Assembly: GCA_900552725.1 (NCBI GenBank)
Contig: USAT01000001.1
Span: 1-61,407, forward strand
Length of the DNA stretch: 61,407 nt
Reading direction: 5' to 3'
DNA from: an uncultured Eubacteriales bacterium
GTDB lineage: Bacteria > Bacillota > Clostridia > Oscillospirales > Oscillospiraceae
The position numbers were made by a program, and so were the translations under genes. A model generated the notes under the pieces. The model saw only the letters and a program-made list of their open reading frames with translations, had not been told where the DNA came from and made no database searches. Shown here piece by piece: positions 24,162 to 32,823 of this stretch; within the stretch, counting starts at the first letter, position 1, and every line of letters starts with the position of its first letter.

Positions 24162-24875
24162 ATGCGCATTGCTGTCTGTGAGGACAACCAACTTCAACGT
24201 GATATGATCGTGCAGTTGTTGAACCGCTGCTCTGCGGAGCGATCACTCCCCGTGACGCTGGCGCCTTACGCATACGGAATAAATCTCCTCTATGACGTGG
24301 AAGAGGGAGCGAATTTCGACATCGTTTTTCTGGATATTTATCTGCCGGACGCGATGGGCAATGAGCTGGCCCACAGACTGCGGGCTATGGGATATCAGGG
24401 CAAGATCGTATTCCTGACCGCCTCGCCGGATTTCGCCATCGAAAGCTATGACGTGGCCGCCAGCGGCTACCTGCTCAAGCCCATCAACTACGAGCGTCTG
24501 AAGGCCGTCGTCGACCGGATCACAGAGCACGTCGACCCCAATACCTACCAGCTCCGGCACAGGGCCACGGTGACCAGGATCGCGTACCGCGACATCCTGT
24601 ACATTGAAAGCTCCAACTCCAAGTGCCTGATCCACACGGTATCCGGCAGCGTACATACCGCCTACAAAACGCTGAACACCATCGAAAAAGAACTGAACGC
24701 CCCCTGCTTCCTGCGCTGCCACCAGAGCTTTCTGGTGAACATGGATCACGTCCGGCAGATCGACAAAGAGTTCCTGCTGTCCAACGGGGAGACGATCCCC
24801 ATCCGTCAGCGGGGCGTAAAGCCGGTGCGTCAGGCGTATATGGCCTACGCCGCCGCGCTGTCCACGGCATATTGA
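24162..24875 (+). CDS. LytTR-type response regulator
   Basis: A 237-residue AgrA/LytR-type regulator. The receiver (residues 1-120) has MRIAVCEDN, phosphoacceptor D58 (VFLDIYLPD) and the Lys of GYLLKPIN. The C-terminal LytTR DNA-binding domain starts near residue 140 (YRDILYIESSNSKCLIHT) and includes CHQSFLVNMDHV. The start at 24162 sits behind AGAAAGGA. It heads a plus-strand cluster with an Hpt protein, a lipoprotein and a hybrid kinase, and is the probable final output of that phosphorelay (inference). Confidence 0.92.
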   Translation: MRIAVCEDNQLQRDMIVQLLNRCSAERSLPVTLAPYAYGINLLYDVEEGANFDIVFLDIYLPDAMGNELAHRLRAMGYQGKIVFLTASPDFAIESYDVAASGYLLKPINYERLKAVVDRITEHVDPNTYQLRHRATVTRIAYRDILYIESSNSKCLIHTVSGSVHTAYKTLNTIEKELNAPCFLRCHQSFLVNMDHVRQIDKEFLLSNGETIPIRQRGVKPVRQAYMAYAAALSTAY

Positions 24876-24954
24876 TCCTCCCGCCGTCCTTCGGCGGTGC
24901 CCACACTCGAAAAAGACGATGTTTGGAAAGGAGACCGGACATCCGGTTCACAGC

Positions 24955-25305
24955 ATGAAGATCAGGGAGTTTTACAAGACGATCGGCGGCGATTACGACG
25001 ATATGCGCCGCAGAATACCGTCAGACCGCATGATAGAAACATTTCTGCTGAAATATCCCGCGGATCCCTCCTACGCGGCGCTGGCGGCAGCCAGGGAAAG
25101 CCGCGACGCAGAGAGCGCGTTTCTGGCTGCGCATACGCTCAAGGGCGTCGCCTCCACGCTGGGTCTGAAGGAACTGACAGAGACGTCCGCCCTGTTGGCG
25201 GATGCGCTGCGCCCTCCGTCCGGCTTCCCTGATGACGCGCTCTTCGACGCTGTCACCGAAGCCTATACCCGTGTGCTCCGGCAGATCGCCGCGCTCCTCC
25301 GGTAA
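24955..25305 (+). CDS. Hpt-domain phosphotransfer protein
   Basis: A 116-residue helical protein with the histidine phosphotransfer signature AAHTLKGVASTLGL (His about residue 60), preceded by helix DPSYAALAAARESRD. It lacks any other domain, so it is a stand-alone relay protein. The start is uncertain. ATG 24955 gives the normal Hpt N terminus, but the purine-rich AAAGGAG lies about 20 bases upstream; an in-frame ATG at 24919 would add 12 residues. It lies between the LytTR regulator and the lipoprotein and can pass phosphate from the hybrid kinase's receiver to the regulator. Confidence 0.88.
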   Translation: MKIREFYKTIGGDYDDMRRRIPSDRMIETFLLKYPADPSYAALAAARESRDAESAFLAAHTLKGVASTLGLKELTETSALLADALRPPSGFPDDALFDAVTEAYTRVLRQIAALLR

Positions 25306-25345
25306 GCCCGCCGCACCGCTGATACACAGAGAAAGGACGTCTCTT

Positions 25346-27121
25346 ATGAAACCGCAATGGGTCATCGCGCTTATTCTGGCACTGGTCTGCACGCTTACCG
25401 CCTGCACCGCTTACAGCAGACAGGCTGATGCCGCCGAGGAAACCCACGAGCCCCTCACCATCGTCTCCCTCTTCCCAGAAATGGATCACTTTATCGACAA
25501 GGTCCACGAGACCTATCCGGAGATCAATATCGAAGTGATCCCCTACGCCGGCGGCAACACCACGGCCTATCTCAGCGCCCAGCTGCGCTCCGGCGACATG
25601 CCCGACATCTATCTGACCACCGTCTATGTGCCGGAGCGTCAGGATCTCAGCGGCAAGCTGGTCGACCTGTCCGGATACAGCTTTACCAACAACTACACCG
25701 CCTCCAGCCTCCACGAGGTCTCGGACGACGGCGCGATCTATCTGCTGCCCACCTTCTTCTCCTGCCTGGGCATCACCTATAACCAGACGCTGCTCGACGA
25801 GCACGGCTGGACGCTGCCCACCACCTTCGCGGAGCTGCGGGAGCTGGCGCCCCAGGTCAAGGCGGCAGGCTGCCGTCTGGCGCTGAACCAGATTGCCCTG
25901 CCCGGCTATGGCTTCCAGTACCTGTGCAACATCATGGACACCGACTTTCTCAACACGCTGGACGGCAGACGGTGGCAGAGCGACTTTCTGGACGGAAAGG
26001 CCACGGCGGCGGGCTCCGAGGGCATGCGCCAGGCGTTTTCCGTCGTGGAGGAATGGCGGGAACTGGGCATGCTGAACGGCGAGGGCAGCTGGTATGACAA
26101 CAACGAAACAAAGCGCATGATGGCCGAGGGCAATACCCTCTTCCTGCTGGGCAGTACCAACAACATCACCGCCGAGGACTCCGACGACGAGTTCCGGCTT
26201 ATGTCGTACCTGTCCGAGGACGGCACCAAAAACGCCGTCATCCTGCAGGTATCCCGCTACATCGGTCTCAATAAAGCCCTGGAAAAGAGCCCGCAGAAGC
26301 TGGCCGACGCCCTGCATGTGATGGAGGTCCTGTCCACCGTGGAGGGGATGTCCTCACTGAATGAGAGATGCGCCAATTCGCTGATGCTGCCGCTGAAGGA
26401 CTATGTGATCCCGGAGACCAGCTACTATAAACCCGTGGAGGACGAGCTGTATAACGGGCTGACCGCACCCTTCCTCTACAGCGGCTGGGAAAATATCATC
26501 GTCCCCATCGGCGACGTGGGGCTGGAATACATACGGGGCAGCGCAACGCTGGAGCAGCTGATCAGCGCCATTGACGACAGTCAGCAGCTTCTGCGGGACA
26601 GCGCCTCCGCTGTCTGCACCACGCTGACCGAGAAGCTGACCACCGATGACTGTGCACGGCTGGTAGGTGTCTCCTTTTGCAAGGCGGTTGAGGCCGATCT
26701 GGCCCTGATCTCCAAAAACGCCTATTTCGTGGCGGACGGCGTCAGCCACATGAACCCGAAGGGCGTGTCCGGCGAGCTGTTCCCTCTCCCTGTCTCCGAC
26801 CAGGAGCTCACCTCGATCCTGCCCACCGGCTGGCGCGGCAATATCCAGACCGTCACGCTGACCGGCGCCCGCGTCAAGGAGCTGGCGGAAACCGGCTATG
26901 ACTGCGGAGACTGCGGCGTGTTCTTCCCCTACGAGCTGGTAAAGCCGGACAGCCTGACCCTTCAGGACGAAGCCGTCTATACAGTGGTCATTGCCGGTGT
27001 GACCGACCGGGTGGCCGCAGAGGGCGGCCTGACGGATACCGGTATTCTGGGACTTGCCGCGGCCCGGGACTATCTCAGTCAATTCGAGACCTTCTCAAGT
27101 GACGATATCTTCTGGGAGTAA
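25346..27121 (+). CDS. Solute-binding lipoprotein with 5'-nucleotidase-C-like domain
   Basis: A 591-residue exported lipoprotein. The signal peptide ends in the lipobox LTAC (Cys about residue 18). Residues about 30-400 form an extracellular solute-binding (family 1, MalE-like) fold: LTIVSLFPEMDHFIDK, then SGDMPDIYLT and GLNKALEKSP. The remaining ~170 residues resemble the C-terminal domain of UshA-type 5'-nucleotidases: ADLALISKNAYFVADG, ELTSILPTG, NIQTVTLTGARVKELAETGY and YTVVIAGV. No metallophosphatase catalytic domain is present, so that domain probably binds rather than cleaves. It sits six bases before the hybrid kinase, suggesting a surface ligand sensor for it (inference). Confidence 0.85.
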   Translation: MKPQWVIALILALVCTLTACTAYSRQADAAEETHEPLTIVSLFPEMDHFIDKVHETYPEINIEVIPYAGGNTTAYLSAQLRSGDMPDIYLTTVYVPERQDLSGKLVDLSGYSFTNNYTASSLHEVSDDGAIYLLPTFFSCLGITYNQTLLDEHGWTLPTTFAELRELAPQVKAAGCRLALNQIALPGYGFQYLCNIMDTDFLNTLDGRRWQSDFLDGKATAAGSEGMRQAFSVVEEWRELGMLNGEGSWYDNNETKRMMAEGNTLFLLGSTNNITAEDSDDEFRLMSYLSEDGTKNAVILQVSRYIGLNKALEKSPQKLADALHVMEVLSTVEGMSSLNERCANSLMLPLKDYVIPETSYYKPVEDELYNGLTAPFLYSGWENIIVPIGDVGLEYIRGSATLEQLISAIDDSQQLLRDSASAVCTTLTEKLTTDDCARLVGVSFCKAVEADLALISKNAYFVADGVSHMNPKGVSGELFPLPVSDQELTSILPTGWRGNIQTVTLTGARVKELAETGYDCGDCGVFFPYELVKPDSLTLQDEAVYTVVIAGVTDRVAAEGGLTDTGILGLAAARDYLSQFETFSSDDIFWE

Positions 27122-27127
27122 GACGGG

Positions 27128-29767
27128 ATGAAGGACAATCGTGTAAACACAGAGAGCAGCCGGCTCCGCTCTCTGGCATTTGCACTGGCCGCGTTTTTGC
27201 TGCTGGTATGCGTCGCCTTTTTCATCTTCACGCGGCTCTATGGCCGGTATATCGACGATATTTTGTATAAGGAGCGGCAGCAGCAGATGAAGGAGGTCAC
27301 CGTCCAGCTCTTCAAGCGGCTGGATGATGTGACCCAGCGCTGGTGGAAGGACACCGACGTTTTCTGCGGTACCATCGAGGATCACGCCTTTGCCTCTTTG
27401 GATGAGCTGTACGCCTATTTGCAGTCGCTGTCACAGCTGTACAATGTGGATGCCGAGCAGCGCCATCTGGTGGCAGTGGATGAATCCGGCAGCTATCTGA
27501 CCCACGACGGCTGGAACGGAACACTGTCAGAAATGGCCTTCCTGCTGGACAGCCCGGAACGGGTATCCTTCGTTACCTCCCGGGTAGGCAGAACCGACGT
27601 AGGGATCTTCTTTCTGCAAAAGCTGCCGGAGCCGGTCACCGTCCGGGACGGCGGCGAGACCGTCCGCCTGACCTATTTCGGCCTATCCTGCCGCCTGGCG
27701 GAGCTGAACCCCTTTTTCTCCTGCGAGGCGTATGACAATAACAACAGCGTATATGTTCTGGATCCCTACGGTGGACGCATCTTCAGCAGCGGCGACGACA
27801 CGCTGCTGGGCTATAACGCCTATGCCACGCTGAAGGAAATGACCTATCTCCACGGCACCTCCTTTGACGCCGCCAAGCGGGAGCTGGACAGCAGCGGCCT
27901 CGCCTACTCCAACGCGGTGCTGAACGGGGACGAATACTACTACGCCCTGAAAAAAATGAACAATGCCAACTGGACGCTTCTGTTTCTGGTGTCGTCAGAC
28001 TATGTGGCCCAGGACGTCGTTCTGCTGGTGGACACCACGGCACGGATGGTCTTTGCCTTTGCCATCCTGCTGGTCATTGCCTGCACCATCGCCATCACCT
28101 TCATCCTGACAGCAAGCCAGAAGCGTACCCTGGCCATCGAACGGAAAAACAACGACAAGCTGTCCGCCGTCAACCGTGAGCTGGATCAGAAAAACACGGA
28201 GCTGTCCGCCGCGGTAAGGCTGGCGGAATCCGCCACCCAGGAGGCCAAGGCCGCCAACCGTGCCAAAAGCGAGTTCCTCACCAACATGTCCCACGACATC
28301 CGCACGCCCATGAACGCCATCCTGGGCATTACCCGCCTGATGGAAAACGAGCAGCACCTGTCGGACAAAATGCGCAACTATATCCGCAAGGCCCACGCCT
28401 CCGGCCAGCATATGCTGGCCCTGATCAACGACGTGCTGGATATGAGCAAGATCGAGGCGGGAAAGATCCGCATCGTCAGCGAGCCGGTGAGCCTTGCCGA
28501 GCAGATCGGCCAGATCGACAGCATCATCCGCCCCCGTGCGGCGGAAAAGGCACAGGATTTTCTGATCCGCACCCACGATGTGACCCACGAATTCCTGATC
28601 GGCGACAGCATGCGCCTGGGGCAGATCCTGGTCAATCTGCTGTCCAACGCCGTGAAATACACGCCCTACGGCGGCGCGGTCCGCCTTGACATCGCCGAGC
28701 TTCCCTGCGTCGATGCAGAGCATGCCTCTCTCCGCATCGTCGTCACCGACAACGGCTATGGCATGACCCAGGAATTCCTGACCCATATCTTCGACCCCTT
28801 CACCCGGGCGGAAAGCTCCACCACCAACAAGGTGCAGGGCACCGGCCTGGGCATGGCCATCACGAAAAACATCGTCGACCTGATGGGCGGCGGGATCACC
28901 GTGGAGAGCGAGCCCGGCAGGGGCAGCTGCTTCCAGGTGACGCTCTCCCTCCCCATCGACCGCAATACCGCATATCATGTGGATGCCTCCGGTATTCTTC
29001 TGCTCACAGACGATCCCCAATTTACGGATAATGTAAGGGCCATGACACGGGAATCCGGGCTTCCCGTGTTTGCGGCGGACAGCGTGGACGAAGCGGTGCC
29101 GCTGCTGCGGCAGGAAAAAACGGATGTCGTCCTCCTGTCCGGCTGCTGCGGCCAGCAGCTGCCCGCCCTTGCGGACACTCTGCGCAGGGTGGCCAGGCAG
29201 GCGCCCCTTATCTTTTGCACCGATCACGCTCACGCGGAGCCGCACCACGGTTCTCTGACCGCCGCCGGAGTGGACGGTGTGCTTGCAAGGCCGCTCTTCC
29301 TGTCGCAGCTGGCCGATGCCATCCGGCAAAAGCGCAATGCCGGCGTTGTTCAAAAGCAGGAGCCGGCCTCCATCCTCAGCGGCATGCGCTTTTTGTGCGC
29401 GGAGGACAACAGCCTGAACGCAGAGATCCTGACGGCTCTGATGGAAATGTACGGCGCGACGTGTGACATCTATCCCGACGGTGCGCAGCTGGTGGAAGCC
29501 TTTGCCGGTGTCCGCGCGGGAGACTATCAGGCGATCCTGATGGATATGCAGATGCCCGTTATGAACGGACTGGACGCCGCCCGTGCCATACGCCGCAGCA
29601 AGAACCCGCTGGGACAGACGATTCCCATTATCGCCATGACCGCAAATGCCTTTGCCGAGGATGTCCAGAGCTGCCTCGACGCCGGCATGAACGCCCACAT
29701 CTCCAAGCCCATCGACATCAGTCTCCTTGAGAGCATCCTGCTGGAAATAAGCGAAAAGAGCGCATAG
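27128..29767 (+). CDS. Hybrid sensor histidine kinase
   Basis: An 879-residue hybrid kinase. TM1 (about residues 16-37), an extracytoplasmic sensor of ~265 residues (probably Cache-like) and TM2 (about 307-328) are followed by a coiled coil. HisKA has NMSHDIRTPMNAILG with H389. The HATPase has NLLSNAVKYTP, DNGYGMTQEFLTHIFDPF and GTGLGMAI. A first receiver-like domain (about 619-735) is degenerate: the phosphoacceptor position reads VVLLSGCCG without Asp. The terminal receiver is intact (FLCAEDNSLN; ILMDMQMPVMNG with D806; ISKPIDI). Phosphoryl flow would be H389 to D806 to the Hpt protein to the LytTR regulator. A long perfect palindromic terminator begins within its last codons. Confidence 0.92.
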   Translation: MKDNRVNTESSRLRSLAFALAAFLLLVCVAFFIFTRLYGRYIDDILYKERQQQMKEVTVQLFKRLDDVTQRWWKDTDVFCGTIEDHAFASLDELYAYLQSLSQLYNVDAEQRHLVAVDESGSYLTHDGWNGTLSEMAFLLDSPERVSFVTSRVGRTDVGIFFLQKLPEPVTVRDGGETVRLTYFGLSCRLAELNPFFSCEAYDNNNSVYVLDPYGGRIFSSGDDTLLGYNAYATLKEMTYLHGTSFDAAKRELDSSGLAYSNAVLNGDEYYYALKKMNNANWTLLFLVSSDYVAQDVVLLVDTTARMVFAFAILLVIACTIAITFILTASQKRTLAIERKNNDKLSAVNRELDQKNTELSAAVRLAESATQEAKAANRAKSEFLTNMSHDIRTPMNAILGITRLMENEQHLSDKMRNYIRKAHASGQHMLALINDVLDMSKIEAGKIRIVSEPVSLAEQIGQIDSIIRPRAAEKAQDFLIRTHDVTHEFLIGDSMRLGQILVNLLSNAVKYTPYGGAVRLDIAELPCVDAEHASLRIVVTDNGYGMTQEFLTHIFDPFTRAESSTTNKVQGTGLGMAITKNIVDLMGGGITVESEPGRGSCFQVTLSLPIDRNTAYHVDASGILLLTDDPQFTDNVRAMTRESGLPVFAADSVDEAVPLLRQEKTDVVLLSGCCGQQLPALADTLRRVARQAPLIFCTDHAHAEPHHGSLTAAGVDGVLARPLFLSQLADAIRQKRNAGVVQKQEPASILSGMRFLCAEDNSLNAEILTALMEMYGATCDIYPDGAQLVEAFAGVRAGDYQAILMDMQMPVMNGLDAARAIRRSKNPLGQTIPIIAMTANAFAEDVQSCLDAGMNAHISKPIDISLLESILLEISEKSA

Positions 29768-29814
29768 ATAAAAGGACGCCGTCCCCCAGGGGACGGCGTC
29801 CTTTTATCTATGCG
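29761..29814. terminator. 54-nt perfect palindromic terminator
   Basis: 26-bp arms with a two-base CA centre, including CGCATAGATAAAAGG on the left and its mirror on the right. The stop codon of the kinase and the stop of the leftward LysR remnant both lie inside it. It can act in both directions. Confidence 0.85.
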
Positions 29815-30032
29815 TATTTTGCCTGTTGACCCTCCGGCTGTCTGAGTGCGGCGAAATGCTCCCGCGTCAGCTCCATGAACAGCTCCATGGCCGGTGTAAC
29901 CCACTTGTTCTTGTGATGGGAGCATACGGCGGTGATGCTTTCCCAGGAAAAGTCGCTCTCCACTGCCTGCAGCGTGCCGTCCGCCAGCTGCCGCTCCACG
30001 GCGAACCGGGGCAGCAGCGCGATGCCCAGATC
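29808..30032 (-). pseudogene. LysR regulator remnant (C-terminal end only)
   Basis: The minus strand reads GDLGIALLPRFAVERQLADG through VCSHHKNKWVTPAMELF to a TAG at 29808, which is the last ~73 residues of a LysR effector domain (the GIALLP motif is diagnostic). Everything upstream, including the HTH, is missing. At about 30030 the sequence changes abruptly into an MFS transporter on the other strand. The remnant has no own start signal and cannot encode a regulator. Confidence 0.82.
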
Positions 30033-30500
30033 ACCTCCTATGGCTTCACGGAGCAGAGCGTCACCTACGCCTTCTCCATTTACGGCATCGCCACCATGGC
30101 CGGCAGCGTGGTCTCCGGCTATCTGGGCAGCCGCTTCTCCATGAAAGCGGTGCTGGGCTGTTTCTACGCCTCCCGCACCATCTGGACAGTGGGCTTCTTG
30201 ATGCTGCCCAAATCACCGGCAGCCATGTACGCCTTCGCCATTCTGCTGGGCTTTACCGGTGCGGCCACCGTGCCGCCCACCTCCGGCCTGATCGGGCGGC
30301 GGTTCGGCCCGGCAGCGCTGGGGACGCTGTTCGGCGTGGCGTTCCTGTGCCACCAGGTGGGCAGCTTTGTCAGCGCGTGGATCGGCGGCCTGACCGTGAC
30401 CGCCACCGGCGGCTATACGCTGCTCTGGTGCATCGACGCCGCGCTGTGCATCCTGGCGGCGGCCTGCGTCTTTCGCGTCAGGCTCCCCGCCGCCGAATGA
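30030..30500 (+). pseudogene. MFS transporter remnant (C-terminal part only)
   Basis: From about 30030 the plus strand encodes ITSYGFTEQSVTYAFSIYG and about five further membrane helices of a major facilitator transporter (GSVVSGYLGSRFSMKAVLG with the inter-helix loop, GVAFLCHQVGSFVSAWIGG, then the final helix) to a TGA at 30498-30500. The N-terminal part of the protein is absent, and the open frame running in from the left is only antisense LysR sequence. It was probably the divergent neighbour and target of the LysR gene before a deletion fused the two. Confidence 0.82.
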
Positions 30501-30563
30501 CCGGGAGATGCCCATAGGCCGAGGATGTTCATCAGTGCCTTTTTCGCGCCGTGCCCTGTTTTC

Positions 30564-31163
30564 TCACTTTCTAAGAACCGCCACCGCGCAGGGGATCCGC
30601 CCCTGACACAGCGTGTAGCCGGCATCCGTATACCCGGCATCCGCAAAGAACTGCCGGTAGCTTTCCAGCGTGAACTCCCGCTTGAAATCCGCCCCGGCCC
30701 TGCCGATCACGCCGGATACCCGGTTGGTACCGCCCCTGTCCGTCCGGTTCATATAGGTGGGAATGATGATCCTGCCGCCCCTCCGGCACACCCGTTCAAA
30801 CTCCGCCAGCGCTCTGTACGGCTCGTCCAGCAGGTGGATCACATTGGCGGCCACCACCGCGTCATAGTACGCATCCGGCTCGTCCAGCCGCAGGATGTTT
30901 CCCTGCCGGAACTGTACATTGCCGTATTTTCCGCACTTCTTTTCCGCCTGCCGCAGCATTTTCACAGAAAAATCCGTCGCAGTCAGGCTCCTGCACCGCG
31001 GGGCGATCACGCCGGTAAGCAGTCCCGTGCCGCAGGCACATTCCAGCACCCGATCCGTGGGCCGGATCAGCCGCGCCACCTCATCGCACAGCGCCCTGTT
31101 GGCCCGCCGGTTGATGACATTGGCAAAGATGTCGTACACCCCCGCCACACGATCCCAAAACAC
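30564..31163 (-). CDS. Class I SAM-dependent methyltransferase
   Basis: A 199-residue methyltransferase with the Rossmann motif I VLECACGTGLLTGV (about residues 40-53), acidic motif II position in LTATDFSVKML, and DAVVAANVIHLLDEPYRAL as motif IV. It resembles the UbiE/Methyltransf_11 group. The start is a GTG (31161-31163) behind GGGAGGA. Near the C terminus, ADAGYTDAGY is encoded by a short tandem duplication. It is the last gene of a leftward cluster with an ATC-hydrolase-family protein and another methyltransferase. Substrate unknown. Confidence 0.88.
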   Translation of the reverse strand: MFWDRVAGVYDIFANVINRRANRALCDEVARLIRPTDRVLECACGTGLLTGVIAPRCRSLTATDFSVKMLRQAEKKCGKYGNVQFRQGNILRLDEPDAYYDAVVAANVIHLLDEPYRALAEFERVCRRGGRIIIPTYMNRTDRGGTNRVSGVIGRAGADFKREFTLESYRQFFADAGYTDAGYTLCQGRIPCAVAVLRK

Positions 31164-31185
31164 AAACGCTTCCTCCCTATGTTTC

Positions 31186-31788
31186 CTATTTGTGGATAAG
31201 CTTCAGGCAGAAATCGCAGCAGTCGCCGCCCCGGCCCAGCGTCTTTGTCCGGTGCCAGCAGAGCCTGGGATGCATGCCGTCATAGGTGATGTCGTCGCTG
31301 TCGCAGAAGCAATGGCACAGCTCCGGGCAGCCGTAGTGCACACAGTTGTCATGATAGGGGCACCTGGTCATGTCGATGCGCCACACGCCGCCGGTGGTCT
31401 GAATATCCGTGGCGGCAAAGCCCGCCGCCGGGCCGAAGAACTTCGGCGTCTCGCGGGAGAAGATGGCCGGTACGATGCGGTACAGGCCCGGGATCTTCAT
31501 CAGCTTGAGAAACGCCCTCTTCTGCCGCCATGCCTTCTGCTCCACATAGCTGTGGATCGTCTGCAGGGCCTCCTCCTTTGGCATCACCCTTTGCAGCGTC
31601 TCATAGGCCGCGATGCCCGGCAGGATCTGGTTTTCCAGATGGCGCTGCTTCTCCTTGCTTGCGTCGTCATTCTCCGCCCGCAGCGCCTGCAGCCGCGCGT
31701 CAAAGGCGGCGTTCAGCGCCCCGGCCTGCGCCGGAAAGCGCTGTGCCGCCGTCTGTTGAAAATTTACCGTGATATAACTGGGTTTCAT
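31186..31788 (-). CDS. L-2-amino-thiazoline-4-carboxylate hydrolase-family protein
   Basis: A 200-residue protein. The N-terminal half is helical. The C-terminal half carries the Cys/His-rich pattern of the ATC-hydrolase family: CPYHDNCVHYGCPELCHCFC, then DGMHPRLCWHRTKTLGRGGDCCDF. The founding members open a thiazoline ring in cysteine synthesis, but most homologues in Firmicutes are of unknown substrate and the Cys cluster may bind metal. AGGGGGAA precedes the ATG. It is co-oriented with methyltransferases on both sides, 22 bases from the downstream one. The family name is moderately certain and the reaction is not. Confidence 0.72.
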   Translation of the reverse strand: MKPSYITVNFQQTAAQRFPAQAGALNAAFDARLQALRAENDDASKEKQRHLENQILPGIAAYETLQRVMPKEEALQTIHSYVEQKAWRQKRAFLKLMKIPGLYRIVPAIFSRETPKFFGPAAGFAATDIQTTGGVWRIDMTRCPYHDNCVHYGCPELCHCFCDSDDITYDGMHPRLCWHRTKTLGRGGDCCDFCLKLIHK

Positions 31789-31844
31789 AAAAGTTCCCCC
31801 TTATTCCATTATTCTATATGTACGGCGCGCCCGCGCCTCATACT

Positions 31845-32636
31845 TCATGCCTTTCGCTCCAGTACCACGATCCGGTTGGAGATATTCCGCACCGCCGGCA
31901 GCTTGTCCAGCAGCTTATAGACCGGCACGAACGCCGCCACGCCCTCGGTCAGGCCGTGCTCCGCCACGAAGCGGAAGTCCGGCAGCAGCGCTGCCAGCGC
32001 CCGGCCGTCCCTGACGCCCCAGGTGAATTTCGCGTTGCTGCCCTCGATGGGCTTCTCCTTGAACCGCTTCACCACCATGGGGTTCATGGTCTCCACCAGC
32101 ACGGCGGCCTGGGGGAAGCGTCCGGCGATGACGGCAAAGATCCGCTGCACGTCCGCCTCCGTCAGGTACATGGTCAGCCCCTCGATGATGATCAGCACCG
32201 GTGCGTCGGTCTCTTCGATCCGGCTGCCCCAGTCGTCCATGGCGGACATGGCGATCTGGGTGACGGCGCCGCTCTCCGGCAGCAGCTTCTCCCGCATGGC
32301 CATGGTCTCCGGCAGATCCAGGTTATACCAATGGCGGTACCCCGTCATCCGATAGCACCGGGTATCCAGCCCGCAGGCGATGTTCACCACCACGGCGCCG
32401 GGATGGCCCGCCAGATACGCCGTTGTCAGCCTGTCCAGCACGATGGTGCGGGCGATGACGCCGCTGCGCATGGCGGTATCCTTCTCTGCCAGGGAGAAGT
32501 CGTAGTCCAGCTTCTCCACAAGCTCCTCCGCCTTCGCGTCCCGGATCACGCCCCGGCCCCGGCTCTCTCTGGCCCGGGCATAGACGGTCTGCAGCATGGT
32601 CTCCGGCACGCCGGAGAGGGTGATCTTTTCATTCAT
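31845..32636 (-). CDS. LCMT-type O-methyltransferase
   Basis: A 263-residue SAM-dependent methyltransferase of the leucine-carboxyl-methyltransferase/Tcmp type. Signs are VVNIACGLDTRCYRM (motif I), WYNLDLPETMAMREKLLPE, the acidic DW motif in AMDDWGS, and IIIEGLTMYL. The start at 32636 is nine bases after GGAGG; the ATG two codons upstream is too close to it. Its 5' end overlaps a 37-codon ORF, suggesting translational coupling. Relatives methylate small acids, polyketides or peptides. The neighbouring ATC-hydrolase-like gene suggests a small-molecule pathway, unresolved. Confidence 0.85.
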   Translation of the reverse strand: MNEKITLSGVPETMLQTVYARARESRGRGVIRDAKAEELVEKLDYDFSLAEKDTAMRSGVIARTIVLDRLTTAYLAGHPGAVVVNIACGLDTRCYRMTGYRHWYNLDLPETMAMREKLLPESGAVTQIAMSAMDDWGSRIEETDAPVLIIIEGLTMYLTEADVQRIFAVIAGRFPQAAVLVETMNPMVVKRFKEKPIEGSNAKFTWGVRDGRALAALLPDFRFVAEHGLTEGVAAFVPVYKLLDKLPAVRNISNRIVVLERKA

Positions 32637-32742
32637 TCTCATTCGCCTCCGTTTTGATGGGCTGCCGCCCCGCCCAAACGGCGTTGGCGGCCATCCAGAT
32701 CAACAGCGCCCCGGCGCAGGCCGTCATTCTCGTTTCATTCAT
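32629..32742 (-). CDS. Small membrane or exported peptide (37 aa)
   Basis: ATG at 32742, nine bases behind AGGAG, opens a 37-codon ORF: MNETRMTACAGALLIWMAAN, then AVWAGRQPIKTEANENE. One hydrophobic segment (about residues 8-24) is followed by a charged tail, which suits a single-span membrane peptide. Its TGA overlaps the first codons of the methyltransferase, so it may serve as a translated leader that couples to that gene. No homologue is recognised. It is too short for most annotation cut-offs. Confidence 0.5.
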   Translation of the reverse strand: MNETRMTACAGALLIWMAANAVWAGRQPIKTEANENE

Positions 32743-32773
32743 TCTTCGCCGCTCCTGTTGTTGGTCTCCGCCG

Positions 32774-32789
32774 GTTAGTTCGAACTAAC
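32774..32789. promoter_or_regulatory. 16-bp perfect palindrome, operator candidate
   Basis: GTTAGTTCGAACTAAC, 32 bp upstream of the small ORF and about 50 bp downstream of the promoter -10 at 32841. The form is typical of MarR/TetR-family sites, but no such regulator is in the window. Confidence 0.6.
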
Positions 32790-32823
32790 TGCAAAGCTTT
32801 TGAAAAGCCGCCCTCGGGCAGCT

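Noticed and set aside
24955..29767. Sugar ABC transporter with its regulator
   Set aside because: The solute-binding lipoprotein has no permease or ATPase gene nearby; its neighbours are only phosphorelay genes.
29826..30500. Complete 224-aa MFS-like protein starting at 29826
   Set aside because: The first ~68 codons are antisense LysR sequence. Only the part from about 30030 is transporter, so it is a remnant.
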